Assembly (NCBI GenBank): GCA_963930655.1
Contig: OZ005619.1
Location: 19,863,752 to 19,927,751 of the forward strand
DNA: 64,000 nucleotides
Source: Myrica gale
Lineage: Eukaryota > Streptophyta > Magnoliopsida > Fagales > Myricaceae
Direction: 5' to 3'
The notes beneath the pieces were generated by a model. The model was not told the origin of the DNA and did not search any database. It saw only the letters and a list, made by a program, of their open reading frames with translations. Positions 40,439-59,044 of this stretch are shown here, piece after piece. The position numbers and the translations under genes are program-made. Position 1 is the first letter of the stretch. Each line of letters starts with the position of its first letter.

Positions 40439-42654
40439 GACAAAGATCTCAAACCTATTTTCAATCATCTGAATTGATGGAGTGCTTCTCCTAACGTTGC
40501 AGAGTTGCAATTCAATTTTAAGGAGGTTTCAGTCACAATTGTGGACATATGATCCTAAGAGAGTCAGAGGCATTGAAAAGATATTGGCATGTACAAACAA
40601 GCATGATACCTGTCTTGTGCCAAAACTTTTCCCTGCACCAGTTATTTCTAAATCCTGACTTAATTGAGGTACTTCTAATGGAATATATATATTTAGTCGT
40701 TTTCAAATTTTGTTACAAGTAAAAAATACCAGTAAATCCAATCATGCCCTCTCTCTCTCTCTCTCCACACACACACACACCCCAGAAAGATTGAAAGTCC
40801 TCTGTGGATACTTTGAAGCCGGCTACCTAGATTGGCTTGTAAGGGGAAAAGGAAGTCCTATTAACAAGCTTTTTAGCAGCTAAACAAGTTGCCATGTTCA
40901 GATGGTAGAAAAGCTTGTAAAGGTGAGAAGAGAATCTCATCTAGTTTCCACCCATAAATAGTGTGCATTTTGGTAGAAACAAATGAAGACTAATTTGGTA
41001 ATACATTTAAGCTCTGTAGTCACGTATTTCTGTCCCGAAGAGGAAGAAAGAATGTCCTGGACTAGAACCAACCATTTTTTTTTCTTGAATCAAGCAGTAC
41101 AGGAAATGAAAAACAATGCAAAAGCTGTGAGCCCGTGACCAATTTTCAGGTGCAAGGCATGACAACCCCCTGTATGACCACGATGCCGAGCCCACCCAGT
41201 CCTGTGCACCTCTCACGTGTGGCACGTGACCTCGGACGTCCGTACTCTTCGCTTTCCCTCGCTTATACACACGCATCGTTCGTGCCAAACGCTAACCTCA
41301 CACACTCGCATAGAGACACGCTCGCCTCCAGGCACACACGCGCGACCCTTGGGTCTCGCATGCTCGCACGCTTTCTCACTCACTGTCTCTCTCTCTCACC
41401 GGTCGGACTTGACCACTGTGCTCGCCGGAGAATCTCGCGTCTCTCTCTTCCTCCCTTGATTCTGCTCTCGCCGGAGCTCCGGCTTCTCGTCGCGAAACTA
41501 CTCCGGTCGCCGGAATTTTGGCCTTCTCGTCGGAGAAGTCGTTGTAAAGTTTAGCTCTTAGAGGGAAGAACGTGGATCTGGTGGAGAGTGCTTTGTTTGA
41601 CCTCTGGTTGACGACTACAAGGTGGAATTCTTGGAGGAAGTAGGGAATACGGCTTTTTCGTGGCATTATTTTTGGATAGGAATTGATTTTCAGTTGTTGC
41701 GCTCACAGAAGAAGGTATTATGATGTCTTCGAACTTCTGTTTGACGTTATTGCTTCGGTACAAATTTTCCGGGAAGCCATTATGGAGAAAGTATTAGGGA
41801 ATGTCTTTCCTGTAAGAAGATAGTTAATCGAAGAGGTGAAGATAATTTTTAATTTTTTCTTCGGACTGTTCGGTCTTTATGGTATCGTATAGTTAGAGAG
41901 TTAGCTTAACACCTGTTTGATCTTCAGGCGTGAGTTTTGATGGAGACAGAGAAAATTTTCTGTTTTGGTTGGTTTTGTTTCGCTAATGTGAGAAACGACG
42001 GTTACGGGCTGTTTGAAGTGTGACGCTTTGGCGTCAGAGTTACTGTAGTTCAGGGATTGGACTTTCAGGGGAAAATCTTTTCATGTCGATTTTTCCTTTT
42101 TTATTGGGGATTTTTTTTTTGGTTGGGCGTCCGGGTGAAGGGGTAGAGGTACCAAGTCCGAGACTCTTTTTTCGTTGCGTTGTGGGCAATGCTATTGGTT
42201 TTTTTTTTTAACATTTTGTCAATTTCTTCATCTATTGATATCATTGTCAAGAACCAAAAAAATGAAAACCCTCAGATTTTCAAGGTTTCACTGTGTGATC
42301 CAGGGATACAGCCAAATTCTCTATGTTCCTGATTCCTTTACAATGTAATTTGTGAAGTTTGTTTTCCTTGTCAGCATTACTAGGCTTTTGTCTACAATAT
42401 TTTTTTGGAACAACTTTGCACTTAAACTGACAGACTTTCTCGTTTTTATGAATTTCTCTTTTGTAGCCTGAGATATGATCAATCTGGAGTTCCCAGTTGC
42501 AGCCAAATTGTTTAGAATCTGTCTGGCACAAAGTCAGTGCTGATTATGGTGCTGCACTTTTCGACAATGTCATTCATTTCATAGTAATGTGAAAAATTGA
42601 GTAGCAATGAAGAGTTTGAAGTAGAAATATCAAATATATTCTGCTGAGGAGATT
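40439..42654. other. Spacer between the two beta-amylases: 3' UTR, promoter and long 5' leader
   Basis: No gene supported. It holds a CT/CA microsatellite at about 40749-40781, two G-boxes at 41214-41228, and a CT-rich GC-richer block (41200-41560) typical of a plant core promoter and leader. A long leader of up to 1.1 kb with several upstream ATGs and perhaps a 5' UTR intron is likely, because the coding start is at 42655. Confidence 0.55.
41214..41228 (+). promoter_or_regulatory. Paired G-boxes including a CACGTGTG BZR1-BAM-type element
   Basis: CACGTGTG begins at 41214 and a second CACGTG at 41223. CACGTGTG is the element I recall being reported as bound by BZR1-domain beta-amylases. It lies about 1.44 kb before the BZR1-BAM coding start, at the edge of the CT-rich leader, so feedback control is possible. 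Binding is not shown by sequence. Confidence 0.5.
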
Positions 42655-48898
<6,244 letters not shown>

Positions 48899-49843
48899 AA
48901 GTCTCCAGAATTTGTATTATTTATCTCTTCCCAACAGAAATGCTGGGTTACTGTGCGGCAGATTAGGAGGAGAATAGTGTGTTCTTAGTTGCTGTTATCT
49001 ATACAATTAGGTAGGACATCTATTTTTTAATCAAAACTAGACACAGCAAGATGTAAACTAGTTTATACATAGAACTAACTCCATCCTTTGTTGGTTGAAT
49101 CTCCGCCAGTGAATTAGATTATTGATCCATACGTCAAAAATTCTCCCAGTATAATATATTAGAAACTAGTTTGGGTCACTTTGGCGGAGATATGTCTTGT
49201 GCTATATATATATAACCTGACTACATGTACTCATTTACTATTTGGCAATAGAGTTCGTGCTTTGTTAATTGCAGGTCCTCTCAGATTTCTTTATTTGCTT
49301 TCTAACCTCTTTATATATGTTTTCATGCCAAGAATTTTAGACTGAGAAACTTGCTCCTTTGAGGGGACGAGCTTAAGAAATGTTTCTGGAATTTGTCCTT
49401 CCTTCTTAACATGTATACGACGATAACCATTGCATATTCAGATCAATTTTTGCTTAGAAAAAAAAATACACCTGACAATTGAAGTGATGACATTTTACAC
49501 TCATATCGCCAATTTCGTTATATTTTGCTCATCATCTATCAATATTAACACTTTACAATCTCCACCATTAATTTGAATGAAAATTAATATTTTTGTTCAG
49601 TAAATGCTGATATTAATCAGTCGTTTTCGTATCAGAAAGGGAGAAAACAAGAGCACTTGAAGAATCACGACGGACTTAAAATTAAAGATTAAAATTCTTT
49701 TTACAATTGCTCAGCCGGACAGACATGTACAGAGCCTTTCATGTCCCTTTATCAGGACCACGAAAATGGAGGCTTGGTACGGACAAAAGAATGAAGAATG
49801 ACTTGATCCTGGAAAAACTTACAATGTGAGATCTTTTGATCAT
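48899..49843. other. Intergenic between convergent BAM7 and lipase genes
   Basis: Holds both 3' UTRs. No other feature seen. Confidence 0.65.
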
Positions 49844-52800
49844 CTATGGCTTCCTGATTACCATGTCACCAGACTCATCCACGTCAAATAGACGCTCTAC
49901 AAATCCATCCCAACTTTCCTTCCTTCTCTTGAATGATAACAATAAACTTTCCTCGCTTGATTGGCCTGAGTTCTCACCTTCCATTTCTTGAAATGTTCCA
50001 TACAAGGAAGGCGAGTATGCCTGAGGGATATCCAACGCAACGGCTCTCTGAAGTGCTGCCTTGTATTCCTGGCTATGTTCTCTGGCAAGGGACTCCTGCC
50101 GCTCCATCCTCTGCTTTGGCGGTATTTCCATAATCTTATCTCTCTCTAGCATCAACTGAATCCAAGAGACACAATGTAATAAAAGCTCAGAACAACAATG
50201 GCCTTTTTTAAGAAAGAGCTAGCTAAGACATAGAATGAGCTTCCAATCTTCAACACTTATGCAACAAGGCCTACATAGATATACATAGCTACTGTATATC
50301 TACTTTATCTTAATAGTGAATACACTGGTTAACATTCCAGAGAAATAAGTTCATCCATTTAAACCACCTGGAACATAAAGATTCATAACAGAATTAGAGA
50401 AGTAGCAGAACCTATATTCTTGAAGTTTTGGATCATGATTGGCGTTTATCTACAAGATTGTGAAAGCCATTTGGCAAAAGAAATAAAACTCTCAAAAGCC
50501 AAATAGTTTTATCTAAGGCTAACAAGCATCCAACGGCAACTTTTCGTGTCTAAAGCCACGATATGGGGAGCTAATTTTTTTTTCTTAGGCAACGCAGGAG
50601 CTAATTGCTTAAGCATGGAATCATCAAAATCCAGGAAGAAAAAGGGGTTGCCACTTACGGAAGCTTGCAAGTTAATTACATGGATATTTGAGTGCTTATA
50701 TGACACTAGCTGAAATGTGGACGTTATAAGTATCAATTGATTCTCAAATAATGTTTATAAATGCAGCTAATAAACAGTCATAGAATTATCTGCTTTTTGA
50801 CAGTGTTTATGATAAAGAAATATGTTCTCCTTCACTTCACTGAAATGACTAATGGAACTTCCATCATAGGTTCAAACAGAAAAAACAGTGGGGCTACAGC
50901 AGAAAAATCTGGTATTAAAGTTGTTTCCAGCGCCAAATATAATGCCAATAACTTACGTCAAGAGCCCTTCGTGATTCTCTCTCTATCCAAATTACAGCAT
51001 GATCACTAGTTGCATTGCATGAAAGAACTATGTGCTCAAACCTCCCATCCACAGGAACTGCTGTCCTCACAACAGGCGGAAATCTTCCTAACCTGCAATG
51101 GGGAAAAGACACTGTTCATGAAGCACCAAACTATTGCCAGAGTTCAAATAATCGCACAACAAAAGTAGGGATATGGTTCGGTAACAGTATTTATTGATCT
51201 TAAATGGATAGAAATACGTCTGACATCATTCATATATGCCCTACCACAAGTTTAAGATACCGTAATCTCAGAATAACAACAAGAACCACATATTATGCTA
51301 CATACTCTCTTTCACCGTATGTTAACAAGTAACTTGGATGTCCTAGTACTTTCGACAACAAATTCAGCATGTGAAACATGGATTAACTTTCCCCTACTTG
51401 CAGAAGGTTTATGCAGGACATCTAAGACTGTCGAACAGAAACACTCCAAAACATTACATCATGGCTCGCGTCAGAGATGGTCCTCGGAGGCTCTATTTAA
51501 GCTCAGTGCTTAAAAGCTGTGAACCCACAGTAGTTCCAGCTTCAGTGCGGATGGGTTCACATATTCTTGATGATTACAGCAGAGTAGAGGTACACGGAAG
51601 TTTGGTTAGGGAAATCCAGACTTCACCCTACGAGGATCCTCCACCCACACAAACAAATAGTGAGAGAGAGAAGGGAGGAAAGTATTTTGTGGTCTCCAAA
51701 GGTGATGCACGTGTAGTATAATGGGGGCATATTTCATCACTGCCACAATCTCCCTGAAGCAAGTTTCCTGCACGTGCCAATTGGCTAAACACTTCCAGAT
51801 AACAAAGCAGGTCGATATTCCTCCTCAGCAAGTAACTAATCGCTTCCACTCTTATTCTTCTCAGAAGCGGAACTCTTCCACTCCCTTTCTACAAATGTTT
51901 TGAAGCTACTCAATTCCTGTCAATATTAAGCCTGCTCTATATAGTGCATCAGCAGAGTTAGCTGTTTCCACCTCCACTAAAGAACATACAAACATCAACT
52001 CAGTGCCTCGTCATAATTGAGAGAATGTTTGGGAGTATAGTGCTCAATATGAACCAAATTATACCTTAAAGGCTTCCGCTCAACAATGTGATACAGACGA
52101 CCAGGTGCATAGAGCCGTCTTGGATCTTTAAGCATCTTCTCTTCCAAAGTGCATGTATCCTTCAGGCACATTAGACACAGCAAACATGGCAAACTGTCCA
52201 AAACGGAGACCCAACTTAGAATCCCACGTGAACACAGCAGTCTGAATTGTGTCAGAGAATACAATAATGAGAGACTAAAATGCATGTCTAGGAAAGCATT
52301 CATTTTGCGAAATGAATTATTCCGGTCTCTGTCAAGAGGCCTGGATAAATATGGGAGGAGTACTTGTTCGGAGTAATAAAGAGGGATACATCTTTGGTAT
52401 GTTCGGGAACAGATTAAAAGAAAGAATGACTTCCAATGTTGATTGAGATGCCATAAAGAACTAGACTTTGAAATAATCATTCGGGATTTGTCCCACTCCT
52501 CCCCTCCCCCGGGGCCCCCAATTCTCATTCTCTAACCAAACAAGCAGTGTAAGAAAAAACAAATATAGTAAGCCAACAACAATTATCATTAAAGGTTATA
52601 GCGTGTCACGCTACAAGAAGTATGCTTTCACCATCCGTCAGCTCTGTGGTCCATGTTTGCAGAACATCCAAAAGGTCAGGAAGTCAAGTCTCTAGAGTTG
52701 TCATTTTTTGTACAATTCCCCTGCCTGCCAGCCTGGCCACCCAAAAAAATAATCCAAAATAGACCTGAAAACATGCTACTGTAAAATGTCCCAAAGACCC

Positions 52801-54427
52801 TAGAAGTCATTCTTTCCTTGAGCATCTCCCACAATATTAGATTGCGTGTGTTTAGAAAATCTTGAATCATGCATGCTTAGAACTACCAAATGAAAAAGAA
52901 AGGTGGATATGACATACTATTTCTTACCAGATAAGTGACTTGAAGACATCTTCCAGGGCAGTAGTGGTCCGAGGTAAAAAATCATCCTGGTTCATTAAGA
53001 TAACTCATATTATTAGCTGATGCAATCACTAAAGGGAATAAACGACATCGTTATAAATTATAAGTAATACCGAAAGAGGAAATAACGTTGTCATGTCAGT
53101 TAAACCCCTAAATCAACATGTCAATCTTTGGATTAGAATCCTTTGTAATTCGCTACCCGGAGAGAGAGACATAACTTTTGGACTCTACCTTATTTAATGC
53201 TATCGATATGAAAGTCTCGGATAGTGTGGACCTTACAATATTTAACGCTTGTTGAGCCTCTCCTCTCTGAATTGGACCAGGCAGTTCAGACAAGAAATGA
53301 CAAAGGATCTAGTCTGTGAAGCCATCCCAATTATGGCAACCACCTTGTCATCAAAGTAATGACATGCTTTCAAGATGTTCTGCTCTTCTACTATTCCAGC
53401 CAATCAAATGATATCCATCTCTAGCAAAGTTGTTATACAATTCTACAAAATTCTGAATTCCTGTTTGTAAAGTTGTATTAACGGATGATTAATACAAGTA
53501 ATTGAGTCTTTACACCATTTTGAAGTTTGACTATACATATTTCCAAAATAAGTATATCGTGACTATCCATTTTGTACCGTTTTGACTAAACTATGATCAA
53601 GAAAATACATGCAACAAAACCTTGTCAACAGAGAAAATCACACTTTTATTCGAACATAACTGAGTCAATATTAACCAAATTATAGATGGCAAAGCTCAAA
53701 GCGCTAAAGTGGAGAGAAGTACCTGGAGTACAACGGAGTTGATAACATCTGCATATCTGACAGCCAAATTTAGAGACATACACCGAGCAGGGGCTATAGC
53801 AAAGCATCTGATCCTCTTTCTCTCAATGTTCCCTAATTTGTCCAGATTCTGAACTACCACCAGTGTCAATAGTGCTACTACCCCTGCTCCTAGAGAATGA
53901 CCAACAAATGTCAGGGTATAATTTGGATTCCTTTCAACCAACTCCTTCAAAACCTCACACTCTGTATCAAAAACCCACTCTGCTGCCTTGAATAGTCCAT
54001 TATGTACATATCCGCCACCAAATTTTGTTTGCCCCAGTTTGTTATCAAGCAAAACTGCATAATCGCTTTCCTTTACTAAATTGAGTCCCCGAACAGCGAG
54101 AACTATATCAGAATTTTCATGATCAAGGTAAATCAGATAAGGAGTAACACGGCCGACAGTTCCCTCATAATCTTTGCGAAAGACTACCCAGTCAGGATTA
54201 ATTCTGTAACCTCCAGGGGGAGCCCAAATTGGGTTATGGATATCATCTTCGTAGACAGCTAAAATTAGGTGACAAAGGCGAGGCACAGGCTCAAATTCTT
54301 CAGCTGTGGCTACGCCCCAGTTTTCACTTTCATGGCCAGCAGTATAGAGGCATTTCTGCCACACCCAGCGAGCACATCCCAGACAGTATACACACTCGAG
54401 AATGGGAAGACCACAGACGATTGACAT
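49844..54427 (-). CDS. Class-3 lipase, diacylglycerol lipase-like alpha/beta-hydrolase
   Basis: Likely a lipid hydrolase acting on glycerolipids at a membrane. Five exons on the minus strand: 54427-53723, 52986-52928, 52193-52065, 51092-50957 and 50155-49844, totalling 1341 nt and 446 residues, all GT-AG. The N terminus MSIVCGLPILECVYCLGCAR is the hydrophobic, Cys-rich Lipase3_N leader. The nucleophile elbow GHSLGAG is at 176-182 with Ser178. IAPARCMSLNLAVRYADVINSVV follows, then a Cys-rich CLPCLLCLMCL segment, and FEHIVLSCNATSDHAVIWIE near residue 320, which supplies candidate His and Asp residues. The C-terminal 100 residues are charged and helical. Family members in plants have this length. 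It lies between BAM7 and the thioesterase, as I recall for Arabidopsis At4g00500. No disruption seen. Confidence 0.9.
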
Positions 54428-56093
54428 AGATGCCTATATAGCATGCACGTTAACAGATATCAAAGAGAATAACATCGTGCGAGAATAATGGAAGTACGTA
54501 TATACCTACAAATTTATATTTAGTGAAAATGTAAAATTAACATGGAAAAAACAATAGGATTTGAAGGTTGAATGAAAATATCTGATTTCTAAAGAGAAGC
54601 ATCCAGATTCAAGTAAACAAAATCTAGTTTATGATATCAGCTTAACAAAAATAATATATGAAATAGTATAAAAAGCTATTAATGGAAACCTATAGTTCAG
54701 GGACTTCAAATGAGAAACTCAATGACAAACTTGAGCTTGCAAAAGATTTGAAGTGAATGAAACAGATCGTCCCAAAGGCAGACTACATCTCTCCACTACT
54801 AAAGGCGAGCTAATAATTACAGGGGACTGTGCGCTGTATCGAGGATATACGTATAGGCCGAAGACGGTGATATATGAAGCCCAAAATGCATGTACCACTT
54901 AACACTGAAAACTTGAAGCTGTCTGTTGGAATTTGTAGCCGTGCACGGGATTGAGTTCCAGCAAAGATTACAACTTTCAACAACATAGGTCAAACCCAGT
55001 GGCGGAAATTTGAAACTGAAGGACACCCAGGTTCTGAAGCTTCAAAACAAAGACTCAGGCCTATGCTCCTAGGGTTCTTTTGGGAACAAACAATAGCAGT
55101 TAAGATCAGCAGCACGCAGCATAATAACTTTGACCCGTTGCAACAACAAAAAGATGAAATAAGCTCTTTATTGCAGTTTTTTATTGAGAAAAATTTCCTA
55201 TAATGGAACAGAAACTATTGGTGGTGTTTCGAATTGGGAAAGTTAAGATTCCTTAGAGATGCTTGAGACTGGTTTATACGGTGGAGTAGGCAGTGTAATT
55301 CAGCTGAAGACAAATAAACAATACAACGTTTCAATAAAAATTGAAACAGAAAAGCAGGGAAGAAAAAAAAACAAGTAAAAAAAGAAGAAAGAAAACGTGA
55401 AAATAAAGGAACAACAGGACCGAACGAAGAATGAAAATTTGAAAGAAAGATGAGGAAGACAAAGTTGTCAGGTTGCAGGATACCTGCAAGTCAAACCCAT
55501 TTCTTTTGCCGGTGGCTTCAAAAATCTACCTTCCTCTTATGCCGAGATTCCATTTCTTAAGTTATAATAAATAATCATTGATGGGAAGGTCCAAAAGACA
55601 TCACTCTTCTGTTTTTCTTTCTCCCTTTTTTATAATATGCGAACTGATGTCCCTGGTTTTCAGCCATACCCTTCACAACAAATAACCCAAAATCATTTTT
55701 GTTAATGTTAAATAATTCCGAGGATTAGATCAATATATTGTTATTATTTCAACGATTAAATATTAACTAATTGATTTCATATATATATTGATAACCTTCT
55801 TTTCTAATTATTTTTTTCCAATTGTATTTATCATATGTTTCAGACTTAGGGGGTTCTTTATATGACGTGTAAAATTTGAATACGCAAAACTATACTATAA
55901 ACAAAGTTTTAAAAAAACTATATTTTAAAAAATACATTATAGTTTTACAAAATTAAACATTTTTATAATATATAATTATTTTCAAAATTATTATGAAATT
56001 TTTGAATTAATAAAAATTTGCGGATATTTAATAAAATAAAAAAATAAAATTTAATCAGTAAACATCATAAAAATAACAGTAACGAAAATAACT
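54428..56093. other. 5' flank of the lipase gene and intergenic DNA
   Basis: No gene supported. The lipase promoter and any 5' UTR intron should be here; CAGTGGCGGAAATTTGAAACTG at 54998 resembles the terminus of a dispersed plant transposon. From 55680 on, the DNA is very AT-rich. Confidence 0.5.
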
Positions 56094-56390
56094 TAAAATC
56101 TAGAGAAAAACCACCAGCATGATAGCTCAAGTGGTATGAGGGTCTGAAATAAGGCACTTAAGAGAGGGTGTGGGGGTAGATCCTTGGATCGAACCCTTTT
56201 ACCTCCATCATCATTTGCATGCTAGTAGGGCTATGGTGACGGTTCTCCCTTCCCGAGAAGGTAGCTTTGGCTCAATTCGAACATTCTGCAGCGCGTGAGA
56301 GTTTCTATGGTCACGCCCAGTGGGAGTTGACTACACTGATCGCCCCCTTTTCACTCTTTTGCTTAGAAAAAAATAAAATCTAGAGAAAAA
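56094..56390 (+). mobile_element. tRNA-derived SINE with 17-bp target site duplication
   Basis: The element spans 56111-56373 (263 bp). It has internal RNA polymerase III signals: an A box TAGCTCAAGTGGTA at 56123-56136 and a B box GGATCGAACCC at 56186-56196, at tRNA-like spacing. It ends in an A-rich tail. It is flanked by perfect 17-bp direct repeats TAAAATCTAGAGAAAAA (56094-56110 and 56374-56390). Perfect duplications indicate fairly recent insertion. Confidence 0.93.
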
Positions 56391-58792
56391 TATAAAAACC
56401 TACCAAAATATTTAGAAAATATTAAATATGAATAAAATATTTAAAAAATAAAAATTGAATATTTAGCCACTCCATGTGAGCTAAGCTGCAACACAGCGAG
56501 GAAGTCTAGATCTAAACTCAGTGGCGGCACCAGGATTTAAATCTATGGGGGTCGAACTTTAAAGGCGAAATGACAAGATTTTTTTTTCTTTCGTAATGCA
56601 ACAAATTGTCTTAGAGTTACAATGTCAAAAATTAAGTAATAAAAATATTAAAAATATTATAATACATGTACCGTACTATGTACTCCAACTGAAAGGTGAT
56701 AATTATATCCTACGATTTTGCATCTTCTGAAAATTTTGCAAAATGACTTCATTCTCGATAGAAATCATAGAAATCTAATAGAAATCACTTGGCAATGCAT
56801 TTTGCATGACATCATAAAAATCTAATACATAAATCTAATTCAATTTGATTTATGCAGCCAACAACAATACGAAGAATTAAACACAATTTCATCTCTAATA
56901 CATGATTCATGATCTAATACATAAATCCTACAACATGAAACTCGACAGTACTCGACACTTCAAAAAAGGTTCAACTTATCTCTAAAAAGCTAGAAATCTA
57001 TTTGTGGACAAAAAGCTAGTCACCTATGTCCTGGTGGGCTACAAGTCAACAATGCTAAAGCACCCAAATAGGCACAAGCGCAGTACATAAATCACAGTCA
57101 TTAGTATGGTTTAAAAACAAATTTCATATATATTATTATTATTAACAAGTTTCACGTTTCACATTTCATTAGTGTGGTTTAAAAACAAATTTTAAATTTT
57201 TACAAAAAGGAGCAAAGCACAGTACATAAATTACAGTCTCACAACCTCCATAAACCAAAGCACAGACTGCACAATACATAAATCAAGCTTGTCAAGGCGT
57301 AAATCTCATCTCTAATACATAAATTCATTTCCAATCTCATAGTACATGAATCCATAAATCCATCCTCAATTTGATCGTTAAAAGGAAATACATAAATCCA
57401 TCCCCAATTTCCACATCCCCATTCGGCAATTCCCAGTCTCTAATCTCTAATTTTTACATATCATTCGGCAGTTTACACATCCCCGTTCCATTCGGCAATT
57501 CCATTGAATCTCAAATCCCAAATTCCCACATCTCATTTGGCAGTTTACACATCCTCATTCCATTGAATCACAAATCCCTAATTTCACAAAATCTTCAACT
57601 CTAAAATCACATTTTTCATAAAATATGTTCACTTGTGAAAGAGAGAAAGAGAGAACTGGCTGGCGGCGGGTGGCTGAGAAACAGTGAAAGAGAGAGATCA
57701 GAGAAATGAGAGAGACCGGGACGGAGAGACAACACCAAAGCAGAGTGACTGAGTGGGTCTGCTGGCTGCTGGCGTTGTTGTGGTCTTCGTGGAGGAGAGA
57801 GAGAGACCGGGACGGAGAGGCAAGTTGGCAGTATCGCAGTAGAGGAGTGACTGGGTGGAGTGAGAGAGGGAGAGACTGAGAGGGAGGCAGGGAGCAATGA
57901 GCAGTGGAGGTTCGGAGGAGGAGAGGCAGAGTGAGAGGGCGAGGCTGGCGTTGGGAGATGGCTCAGGTGGGGAGCAGAGTGAGAGAGGGTGAGCGTCGTG
58001 GAGAGAAGGGGGAAGAAATGGAGAGGGGGGTTTCCGTTTCACTAAACTTGTTTTTAAAATAAAAAATCGCAGAGGGTGAAACGACGCCGCTTCACCCTTT
58101 GTGATTTGAAAAAAAAAGGTCGGTCCAGCGCCTGGGCTTGGGCGCCTGGAGAGTTGGGGACGGGTCTGTGTTGAAAGGGGCGGGCTGAACTTAACTTATT
58201 AAAAAAACAGTTTGAAGGATTTTTCAGTGATGGGTGTCGGTCGTCCCTCTTCGTGACCGTATGGTTCCACCTCTGTCCAAGGTCAACCTTGCGAGGTTGT
58301 GCCACAATGGTAGTGTGGCCACAAGGGGTGGCCTAAATTTTAGTTTTAATCTTTTATATTTTTCTTAATATCTGTAAGTTATTTTTTCATTTTTATAAAA
58401 AAATTCCAAATTTATGTAATTTACTTTTCACTTTTTTTTATATTAAATTTCAAAAACTAAGTTTTTTTTTATTTTGCAAATGCGTTTGTTGGTTTTCCTT
58501 TTAATTATTATTTTTTGTTCCCTTCCGCAGAAGGAAGGAAGCATATGCTGTCTTCCATGCATATCCGACATGCTCCAATGACTCTTCTGCTTGCGTTGTG
58601 TTTGTCTGCGACTTCTATCTGCTGTATATTTCCAACGGCGTGGCTACTTCATGAGAAAAAAAAATATTTACGATTATTATTTTTATTATTATTGGTATTA
58701 GGCACTAAGCTTACTTAGAGGGACAAAAACACTTTTTTTAATATAATACTAACGTGTTTCAATTGAAGTGTCCGTCAGTTGTCATTTTAGGT
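56391..58792. other. Repeat-rich intergenic region
   Basis: No gene supported. CAGTGGCGGCACCAGGATTTAA at 56519 resembles the end of a common plant transposon family. At 57419-57580 there are imperfect repeats of CATTCGGCA(GT/AT)TTAC-type units with offset near 72 bp. At 57630-58035 the plus strand is purine-rich (GAGA), which gives long but meaningless Pro/Ser/Leu ORFs on the minus strand. At 58075-58165 a GC-rich patch includes AAACGACGCCG and CCAGCGCCTGGGC. The whole stretch may be one decayed element. Confidence 0.5.
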
Positions 58793-59044
58793 AGGCTTAA
58801 TAGGACTTGGAGTCCCTCTTAAGAGAGATTATCTAATGGGTCCTAACAGACCAATGAATAGATGACAACACATTAATGAATCAATCCAACGGTCTATATT
58901 AAAATGCTCAAAAAATATAAAATGAAAAAAAACTTGTGTTTGATATAGACCGTTGAATGGATTCATTAATGTGTTGTCATTCATCCAATGACCTATTAAT
59001 ACCCATTAAATAATTCCCTATTAGGAAAGAATCCTTTCAAGCTT
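58793..59044. mobile_element. Foldback / MITE-like element with long inverted arms
   Basis: The left arm (about 58793-58900) and right arm (about 58942-59044) are imperfect reverse complements. The best-matching part is GACAACACATTAATGAATC, followed by CCAACGGTCTATAT on the left and its near complement on the right. The centre is a short AT-rich loop. No clear target duplication was found, so the superfamily is unknown. Confidence 0.75.

Noticed and set aside
41135-41666. ORFs of 139 and 96 codons on opposite strands between the two amylases
   Set aside because: They come from CT-rich leader DNA, overlap each other, and show low-complexity Ser/Arg/Leu composition with no domain.
57616-58042. 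Minus-strand ORFs of 93 and 114 codons rich in Ser, Pro and Leu
   Set aside because: Translation of a GA-rich purine tract; no start context, domain or codon pattern.
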